Assembly (NCBI RefSeq): GCF_001049495.1
Contig: NZ_CDWI01000011.1
Coordinates: 868,001 to 932,000 of the forward strand
Length of the DNA stretch: 64,000 nt
From: Microbacterium sp. 3J1
Lineage (GTDB): Bacteria; Actinomycetota; Actinomycetes; Actinomycetales; Microbacteriaceae
Reading direction: 5' to 3'
Part shown: piece after piece, positions 58,843 through 64,000 of the stretch
Layout: every line of letters begins with the position of its first letter
How positions within the stretch are numbered: the first letter of the stretch is position 1
Translations under genes and position numbers: made by a program
The notes under the pieces: generated by a model
The model's input: the letters and a program-made list of their open reading frames with translations, nothing else
What the model was told of the DNA's origin: nothing
Databases searched by the model: none

Positions 58843-60359
58843 TGGCCGCCGCCGCCAAGCTCATGGACTTCGACAGGGCGCTCGAGCTGTTCGAGCCGGT
58901 CCTCGGATTCGAGGTGCACGTCGAGCTCAACACCAACACGAAGATGTTCTCGGACGCTCCGAACCCGGCCAACGAGGCCTACCACGCCGCCGAGCCGAAC
59001 ACACTGATCGCTCCCGTGGACCTCGGTCTGCCCGGATCGCTGCCCGTCGTGAACGAGACGGCGATCCGTTCGTCGATCAGCCTCGGCCTCGCGCTGGGCT
59101 GCTCCATCGCGGAGTCCAGCCGGTTCGCGAGGAAGAACTACTTCTACCCGGACCTCGGCAAGAACTACCAGATCTCGCAGTACGACGAGCCGATCGCCTT
59201 CGAGGGTTCCGTCGAGGTCGAGCTGGAGGACGGCACCATCGTGCAGATCCCGATCGAGCGGGCGCACATGGAGGAGGACGCCGGCAAGCTCACCCACATG
59301 GGTGGCGCGACCGGACGCATCCAGGGCGCCGAGTACTCGCTGGTCGACTACAACCGCGCGGGTGTGCCGCTCGTCGAGATCGTCACCAAGACGATCTTCG
59401 ACACCGAGCACAGAGCGCCGGAGGTCGCGAAGGCGTATGTCGCGACGATCCGCGACATCGTGCGCAGCCTCGGCATCTCAGAGGCCCGTCTCGAGCGCGG
59501 GAACCTGCGTTGCGACGCCAACGTGTCGCTGCGTCCCCGTGGCCAGGAGAAGCTCGGAACGCGCACCGAGACGAAGAACGTCAACTCCATGCGCTCGGTC
59601 GAGCGCGCCGTTCGCTACGAGATCCAGCGCCAGGCGCAGATCCTCGCCGACGGCGGCACGATCACGCAGGAGACGCGCCACTGGCACGAGGACACAGGCA
59701 CCACCTCGCCGGGACGCCCGAAGTCGGATGCCGATGACTATCGCTACTTCCCGGAGCCTGATCTGCTGCCCGTCGAGCCGGCGGCGCAGCTGATCGAGGA
59801 TCTGCGCGCCGAGCTTCCCGAGCTCCCCGTGGCCCGCCGTCGTCGTCTGATGGCGGAATGGGGCTTCACCGACCTCGAGTTCCAGGACGTCCGCAACGGC
59901 GGCCTGCTCGATGTGGTCGAGGAGACGATCGCCGCGGGTGCGACCCCGGCGGCTGCCCGCAAGTGGTGGACAGGAGAACTCACGCGACTCGCCAATGCGC
60001 AGGAGAAGGACGTCGTCGAGCTCGTGAGCCCGGCGAACGTCGCAGCGCTGCAGCAGCTCGTGGATGCCGGGACGCTCACCGACAAGCTGGCCCGCCAGGT
60101 GCTCGAGGGTGTCATCGCCGGCGAGGGCACGCCGCAGGAGGTCGTCGACGGTCGCGGACTCGCGGTCGTGTCGGACGACGGCGCGCTCATCGCCGCGATC
60201 GATGAGGCGCTCGCGGCGCAGCCCGACGTCCTCGCCAAGATCAAGGACGGCAAGGTGCAGGCTGCCGGAGCAGTCATCGGTGCCGTGATGAAGGCGATGA
60301 AGGGCCAGGCGGACGCAGCTCGTGTCCGCGAGCTCGTCCTCGAACGCGCGGCGCAGTAG
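58842..60359 (+). CDS. gatB: Asp-tRNA(Asn)/Glu-tRNA(Gln) amidotransferase subunit B
   Basis: A 505-residue GatB kinase/amidotransferase subunit that phosphorylates the mischarged tRNA and adds ammonia. The cradle domain starts [53 protein letters not shown] and [15 protein letters not shown] are diagnostic; the C-terminal YqeY-like tail (about 355-505) is complete. GGGAGGA precedes the ATG. A hairpin follows before dinB. Confidence 0.98.
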   Translation: MAAAAKLMDFDRALELFEPVLGFEVHVELNTNTKMFSDAPNPANEAYHAAEPNTLIAPVDLGLPGSLPVVNETAIRSSISLGLALGCSIAESSRFARKNYFYPDLGKNYQISQYDEPIAFEGSVEVELEDGTIVQIPIERAHMEEDAGKLTHMGGATGRIQGAEYSLVDYNRAGVPLVEIVTKTIFDTEHRAPEVAKAYVATIRDIVRSLGISEARLERGNLRCDANVSLRPRGQEKLGTRTETKNVNSMRSVERAVRYEIQRQAQILADGGTITQETRHWHEDTGTTSPGRPKSDADDYRYFPEPDLLPVEPAAQLIEDLRAELPELPVARRRRLMAEWGFTDLEFQDVRNGGLLDVVEETIAAGATPAAARKWWTGELTRLANAQEKDVVELVSPANVAALQQLVDAGTLTDKLARQVLEGVIAGEGTPQEVVDGRGLAVVSDDGALIAAIDEALAAQPDVLAKIKDGKVQAAGAVIGAVMKAMKGQADAARVRELVLERAAQ

Positions 60360-60369
60360 TCGACATCTT

Positions 60370-60404
60370 CCCTCGGACCCCGTGTCAGGTGTCCGAGGGA
60401 GAAT
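60370..60404 (+). terminator. hairpin between gatB and dinB, overlapping the dinB -10
   Basis: CCCTCGGAC (60370-60378) pairs with GTCCGAGGG (60391-60399), loop of 12. The last G of the stem begins GAGAAT (60399-60404), which is six bases (GGACTC) before the dinB ATG. It may terminate gatCAB transcripts; no T run follows. Confidence 0.5.
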
Positions 60405-60410
60405 GGACTC

Positions 60411-61667
60411 ATGGGACACGGCGACGGCAGAGGGAGGATCGTCTCCGACGCCGACGTCGACGACACCGGGACGCGCATCCTCCATGTGGACATGGACGCG
60501 TTCTACGCGGCCGTAGAGGTGCTCGACGATCCGAGCCTGCGGGGTCTTCCGATCATCATCGGAGCTCCGGAAGGACGCTCCGTCGTCTCCAGCGCTTCGT
60601 ACGAGGCTCGGCGCTACGGTGTCAGAGCCGCGATGCCGGTGTCCCAGGCGATGAGATTGTGTCCGACCGCGCGCATCGTGCCGCCGCACTTCGACCGCTA
60701 TCAGGCCGTCTCGCGGCAGGTCATGGCGATCTTCGAGTCGTTCACGCCCCTCGTCGAACCGCTGTCCGTCGATGAGGCCTTCCTGGACGTGCAGGGAGTG
60801 CGTCGCCTGTGGGGGAGTCCCTCCCAGGTCGCCAGGCTCGTGCGTGCGCGGGTCGAGGCGGAGGTGGGGATCACCTGCAGTGTCGGTGTGGCAGCCACGA
60901 AGCACGTCGCGAAGATGGCGTCGACGATCGCCAAACCCGACGGCATGCTGGTGGTGGCGGCGCGCGAGACCCAATCGTTTCTCGATCCGAGGCCCGTGCG
61001 GGCCATGTGGGGCGTCGGGCCGAAGGCCGCCGAGGCGCTGGAGGGGCGAGGGATCCGAACGATCAGGGACATCCGCGAAGCGTCGCCCGACGTGCTGGGG
61101 CGCGCCGTCGGACCTGCGCTCAGCGCGCGTCTCGCACAGCTCGCCCGCGGAGAGGATGCGAGAGAGGTCGAGACCGAGCGCGTGGAGAAGAGCATCGGAC
61201 ACGAGGAGACCTTCGATACGGACATCACCGATCGTGCCTTCCTCCGTGCCGAGCTGCTGCGGCTCGCCGATCGCGTCGGGTCGCGCCTGCGCAGGGCCGA
61301 GTGGGAGACCGCGACCGTCTCGATCAAGGTGCGCTTCGACGACTTCCGCACGGTGAACCGATCGCAGACGCTCGCCGATCCCACCGCTGTCGGCCAACGC
61401 ATCGGCGAGGCGGCGCAATCGCTGTTCGAGCAGATCGATCGTCGCGACCCCATCCGGCTGATCGGGGTGAGGGCTGAGAATCTGCGGCCCGCGGGCGGCG
61501 GTGCTCTGGGGCTGTGGGACGACGACGAGGGTTGGCGGCGCGTCGAGGGCGCGCTCGACGACGCGATGGCACGCTTCGGGACATCGATGATCTCCAGGGC
61601 GCGGCACATCGGCCGCAGCGACGGACGCGGTGCGGCACAGCATCCCAAGGCACACGGGCTGGATTGA
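60411..61667 (+). CDS. dinB: DNA polymerase IV (Y family)
   Basis: A 418-residue translesion polymerase. Catalytic acidic residues are in ILHVDMDAFYAAVEVLDD and LSVDEAFLDVQGV; the helix-hairpin-helix thumb is around MWGVGPKAAEALEGRGIRT, and the little-finger domain follows to about 350. The C-terminus lacks a clear beta-clamp pentapeptide of the E. coli type. No SOS box (LexA site) is evident upstream. It is a single gene between gatB and the GerW-like gene. Confidence 0.95.
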   Translation: MGHGDGRGRIVSDADVDDTGTRILHVDMDAFYAAVEVLDDPSLRGLPIIIGAPEGRSVVSSASYEARRYGVRAAMPVSQAMRLCPTARIVPPHFDRYQAVSRQVMAIFESFTPLVEPLSVDEAFLDVQGVRRLWGSPSQVARLVRARVEAEVGITCSVGVAATKHVAKMASTIAKPDGMLVVAARETQSFLDPRPVRAMWGVGPKAAEALEGRGIRTIRDIREASPDVLGRAVGPALSARLAQLARGEDAREVETERVEKSIGHEETFDTDITDRAFLRAELLRLADRVGSRLRRAEWETATVSIKVRFDDFRTVNRSQTLADPTAVGQRIGEAAQSLFEQIDRRDPIRLIGVRAENLRPAGGGALGLWDDDEGWRRVEGALDDAMARFGTSMISRARHIGRSDGRGAAQHPKAHGLD

Positions 61668-61692
61668 CCACACGCCCACGCCTTGCGTCGAC

Positions 61693-61704
61693 TAGCGTGG
61701 GGGC
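61693..61704 (+). promoter_or_regulatory. leaderless-type promoter of the GerW-like gene
   Basis: TAGCGT, six bases (GGGGGC), ATG at 61705. Confidence 0.5.
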
Positions 61705-62022
61705 ATGTCCAACATCGCACTGGAACTCGGGAAGCAGGTCGCGTCGCTCGGCGTGAAGAGCGCATACGGCGAGCCGCAGGACGTCGACGGCGTCAGCATC
61801 ACGCCGGTCGCATTCACATACTCCGGTTTCGGCGGCGGCACCGGCGACGGAGCGGAGGGCGGCGGCGGAGGCGGAGTGTCGATTCCGGTCGGCGTCTACG
61901 TCCGACGCGAAGAGGGGCTGCGGTTCGAGCCGAACATCGTTACGCTCCTGGTCGTCGCAGTTCCGTTCGTCTGGATCACCGGTCGGGCACTCACGCGCAT
62001 CATCCGTGCACTCAAGAAGTGA
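61705..62022 (+). CDS. GerW/YtfJ-family protein
   Basis: A 105-residue protein related to the spore protein YtfJ/GerW. The N-terminal part ELGKQVASLGVKSAYGEPQ and the glycine-rich loop (GFGGGTGDGAEGGGGGGV) precede VSIPVGVYVRREEGLRFEPN. A C-terminal hydrophobic helix (TLLVVAVPFVWITGRAL) and basic end RIIRALKK suggest a membrane anchor. Actinobacteria of this group do not form endospores, so its role must differ. It overlaps the next frame by 17 bases. Confidence 0.85.
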   Translation: MSNIALELGKQVASLGVKSAYGEPQDVDGVSITPVAFTYSGFGGGTGDGAEGGGGGGVSIPVGVYVRREEGLRFEPNIVTLLVVAVPFVWITGRALTRIIRALKK

Positions 62023-62587
62023 CGACCCCGTCGCGGTCGCGCTTTCCCGCGCTGCAGCTCTGATCGTCGACGACATCCGCGCGGTCTCGGCCGCGAACCC
62101 GGTCGTCCTCATCGATGGCCGGAGCGGCGCAGGTAAGACGAGTCTCGCGCGCGCGGTGGTCGAACGGTGGCCGGTCACGGGCCGTACGCAGCTCATCGCC
62201 TTGGACTCCCTCTACCCCGGCTGGGACGGCCTGGATGCGGGCGCGCAGCGGGCCCTGGACGGCATCCTCCGTCCGCACGGCCGTGGTCTGTGGGGAACCT
62301 GGCAGCGATGGGACTGGACGCGTGGCACCGAAGCCGAGAGTCACGCGGTCGACCCGGCGCTCGGGGTGGTGGTCGAGGGCAGCGGCATCCTCACGCCCGC
62401 CGCCGCGCGCCTCGCGGACATCCGGGTGTGGGTCGAATCCGGTGAGTTCGGACGGAAAGCACGGGCGCTGGCCCGCGATGGTGACGCATATCGCCCCCAC
62501 TGGGAACGATGGGCCCGGCAGGAGGCGCACCACATCGCGCGCGACGATCCGCGCTCACTGGCGACCAGGGTCGTCGAGGTTCCGTAG
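62006..62587 (+). CDS. P-loop nucleoside/uridine-kinase-like ATP-binding protein
   Basis: A 193-residue P-loop protein with Walker A LIDGRSGAGKTSLARAV near residue 36 and a uridine-kinase-like layout: LIALDSLYPGWDGLDAGAQ, WDWTRG and VVVEGSGILTPAAARLADIRVWVES, the last typical of phosphoribulokinase/uridine kinase relatives. The substrate is unknown. The listed GTG start lies inside the preceding gene; no later in-frame start gives a complete P-loop domain with better support. Confidence 0.82.
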   Translation: MHSRSDDPVAVALSRAAALIVDDIRAVSAANPVVLIDGRSGAGKTSLARAVVERWPVTGRTQLIALDSLYPGWDGLDAGAQRALDGILRPHGRGLWGTWQRWDWTRGTEAESHAVDPALGVVVEGSGILTPAAARLADIRVWVESGEFGRKARALARDGDAYRPHWERWARQEAHHIARDDPRSLATRVVEVP

Positions 62588-62634
62588 CGCGGTTCGCCAT
62601 CAGGGCCGCGTGGCGAGCGTCCGGCCGGCTCGCC

Positions 62635-63129
62635 TCAGAGCAGCGAGTCGGCAGCCTGCACGACGACTTCGAGCCGGTATCCCAACCACTCATAGACGCC
62701 GTACCGAGGGTCGTCCTCGACGTCGACCTCGAGGTCGACGTCGAGGATGTCGAGGCGCGAGGCGATCACGAGCCGCAAGGCAGCGAGGGTGCGGATCCAC
62801 GCGTCGACGTCCTCGATACTGATCGTCAGCTCGTGTTCGGTGAGAGCTTCCTTCTGAGTCAGCAGTGGGATGTCCGCCGCCAGCTCGGCGAGTCCGGCCC
62901 GAACGACGAACGCATCGGCGATCCGTCGGTCGAGCAGATCGCGGCGAGTGGCGTCCGCAAAGGAGGCGGATGCATCGTCGTCCTCCGGGTAGGGGCTGGG
63001 AGTGAGTCTCGCGACGGCGGGGTCGCCGGCATCGCGTGCTGTGACCAGATCGCGGAAGTCGTCCACGAGCTGCAGCAGCTGTGCCCCCTCCACCCGGGAG
63101 ATCCGCATTCGGATGTCGGCGTCGCTCAT
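62635..63129 (-). CDS. DUF2017 protein
   Basis: A 164-residue acidic helical protein of the DUF2017 family: VEGAQLLQLVDDFRDLV, the ALTEHELTISIEDVDAWIRTLAALRLVIASRL segment (read in parts) and YEWLGYRLEVVVQAADSLL at the end. ATG 63129 overlaps the clpS stop (ATGA). Genes of this family almost always follow clpS in actinobacteria, suggesting a link to ClpS-ClpP function, but no activity is known to me. Confidence 0.9.
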   Translation of the reverse strand: MSDADIRMRISRVEGAQLLQLVDDFRDLVTARDAGDPAVARLTPSPYPEDDDASASFADATRRDLLDRRIADAFVVRAGLAELAADIPLLTQKEALTEHELTISIEDVDAWIRTLAALRLVIASRLDILDVDLEVDVEDDPRYGVYEWLGYRLEVVVQAADSLL

Positions 63130-63419
63130 CCTGCGACCTTTCGCACGGTCGCCCACAGGCCGTAGTCGTGCATGGCCTGTGCATGCACCTCCATGGTCTC
63201 CCTCGGTCCGGTGGCGACGACGGCGTGGCCTTCATGGTGGACGGCGAGCATCAGCTGAGTGGCTCGTTCCGCGGAGTAGCCGAAGTAGGTGCGGAAGACT
63301 CGGACCACGTAGCTCATGAGGTTGACGGGGTCGTTCCAGACGACGACCTCCCAGGGCTCGAGAGGCGCAGCCGAGAGATGCACCGACTCGTCGAGATCGG
63401 GCGTCGCGAGCGGTGTCAT
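63126..63419 (-). CDS. clpS: ATP-dependent Clp protease adaptor ClpS
   Basis: A 97-residue N-recognin that delivers N-degron substrates to ClpC/ClpP. The conserved core is PWEVVVWNDPVNLMSYVVRVF, with the Asn-Asp pair that contacts the N-terminal amine, then ATQLMLAVHHEGHAVVATG. ATG 63419 overlaps the metallopeptidase stop (ATGA), which decides the start. It is the middle gene of metallopeptidase-clpS-DUF2017. Confidence 0.95.
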   Translation of the reverse strand: MTPLATPDLDESVHLSAAPLEPWEVVVWNDPVNLMSYVVRVFRTYFGYSAERATQLMLAVHHEGHAVVATGPRETMEVHAQAMHDYGLWATVRKVAG

Positions 63420-63763
63420 GCCCACCCCAGGGTGTGGAGCTGATCGTCGTCGATCCCGTAGAAGTGGGCGATCTCGTGGACGAGGGTCGTGTGGATCTCG
63501 TCGCGGAGATCGTCCTCGGTCTCGCACTGGTGCAGGTGCGGCTCGCGATACACCACGATGCGATCCGGCAGCTCGCCGAGACCGTACTGCGTGCGCTCGG
63601 TCAGCGCCAGTCCGTCATACAGCCCCAGCAGGTCTAGGCTGCCGTCCTCAGGCCTATCTTCGACGACGAACACGACGTTCTCGAGGCCGTCCACCATGTC
63701 GTCGGGCAGGCGATCGAGCTCGTCCACGACGAGCTCCTCGAATGCCGCTGCTTCCATCTCCAT
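63416..63763 (-). CDS. minimal zincin metallopeptidase-like protein
   Basis: A 115-residue protein with HExxH in TLVHEIAHFYGIDDDQL, the family known as zincin_1/possible metallopeptidase. It is too small for a full protease domain of classic type, and activity has not been established to my knowledge. Start among ATG 63787, 63766, 63763 and 63757 is uncertain; 63763 lies seven bases after TAGGCT. It heads the clpS operon. Confidence 0.87.
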   Translation of the reverse strand: MEMEAAAFEELVVDELDRLPDDMVDGLENVVFVVEDRPEDGSLDLLGLYDGLALTERTQYGLGELPDRIVVYREPHLHQCETEDDLRDEIHTTLVHEIAHFYGIDDDQLHTLGWA

Positions 63764-63803
63764 CATCTTCAGCCTATTGCCGAGCATGGCCGGGATCAGT
63801 CGT

Positions 63804-64000
63804 TCAGTGCAGGAGCAGCAGCAGACCGGCGACCCCGATGAAGAGGATCCCGAAGATCGTGTTGAGGATCCGCTGGCCGCCGGCCGTGCGCGTGAACCGT
63901 CTGAACGGGCGAGCAGCTGCGGCGAAGAAGCCCCACATCACGAGGACGTCGACGATGATGACCGTGATGATGAGGGCGAGGTACTGGGGGAGTTGTGGTT
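63804..64000 (-). CDS. LysE-like membrane exporter, C-terminal fragment
   Basis: The last 65 codons of a minus-strand gene enter the window from the right edge and end with TGA at 63806-63804. The fragment has two hydrophobic segments (YLALIITVIIVDVLVMWGFF and ILNTIFGILFIGVAGLLLLLH) separated by a basic loop RPFRRFTRTAGGQR, the layout of the C-terminus of LysE/RhtB amino-acid exporters. The N-terminus is outside the window, so the family call is tentative. Confidence 0.65.
   Translation of the reverse strand, partial: PQLPQYLALIITVIIVDVLVMWGFFAAAARPFRRFTRTAGGQRILNTIFGILFIGVAGLLLLLH

Noticed and set aside
57225-60359. A 1044-codon frame beginning inside gatC and joining gatB
   Set aside because: Only the part from 58842 is gatB; the first half is gatA in the wrong frame, with Arg-rich low-complexity sequence.

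Overview
The window reads as ordinary core chromosome of a high-GC actinobacterium, most likely a Microbacterium or close relative in Microbacteriaceae. Reasons: very high G+C, many GTG starts, chains of ATGA/GTGA start-stop overlaps, DUF2469 and DUF2017 proteins, a GlgE glycogen gene, a ClpS-DUF2017-metallopeptidase operon, and the gene order rpsP-khpA-rimM-trmD ... rplS-lepB-rnhB-DUF2469-yraN-yifB-dprA-xerC ... rpsB-tsf-pyrH-frr-cdsA. I see no rRNA or tRNA gene, CRISPR array, insertion sequence, prophage or origin. Species assignment is inference from gene content.

Layout. 1-2233 (minus): an acetyltransferase operon preceded by a 34-codon leader peptide, mutually exclusive hairpins and an inverted repeat over the ribosome site. 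2.3-7.4 kb: smc, ftsY and a DUF2004-like gene. 7.4-9.1 kb (minus): lipB-lipA. 9.1-11.5 kb: a TetR regulator, ffh and a strong bidirectional terminator. 11.5-16.6 kb: glpD-glpF-glpK (minus), divergent from a SorC/DeoR-type regulator with a perfect 16-bp palindrome between them. 16.6-17.8 kb: a YbdK-type ligase. 17.8-20 kb: rpsP-khpA-rimM-trmD. 20-23.2 kb: small metabolic and repair genes and map. 23.2-29.8 kb: rplS, lepB, rnhB, DUF2469, yraN, yifB, dprA (interrupted by an in-frame TAG), xerC. 29.8-35.6 kb: a secreted M23-like protein, then rpsB-tsf, pyrH, frr, cdsA and a DivIVA-repeat protein. 35.7-41.5 kb: cell-wall and envelope genes and a thioredoxin-TPR protein. 41.5-48 kb (minus): glgX-glgE-glgB. 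48-53.2 kb: cysteine desulfurase, mnmA, ligA. 53.4-57 kb (minus): an acyl-CoA ligase and a DEAD-box helicase. 57-61.7 kb: gatCAB and dinB. 61.7-64 kb: a GerW/YtfJ-like protein, a P-loop kinase-like protein, the clpS operon and a LysE-like end fragment.

How the genes fit together. Cysteine desulfurase plus MnmA make 2-thiouridine in tRNA; trmD and rimM add tRNA and ribosome maturation; gatCAB makes Gln-tRNA indirectly; ffh and ftsY form the SRP targeting pair and lepB cleaves exported proteins. The glp genes take up, phosphorylate and oxidise glycerol, probably under the divergent regulator. The glg operon builds, branches and trims alpha-glucan.

No wholly new multi-gene system is evident. 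The points most worth a second look are the dprA amber codon, the attenuator-like leader of the acetyltransferase operon, the repeated leaderless promoter layout (TAnnnT, six bases, start codon) in front of about fifteen genes, the glp/SorC palindrome, and a 681-residue envelope protein with a lipobox in its middle.
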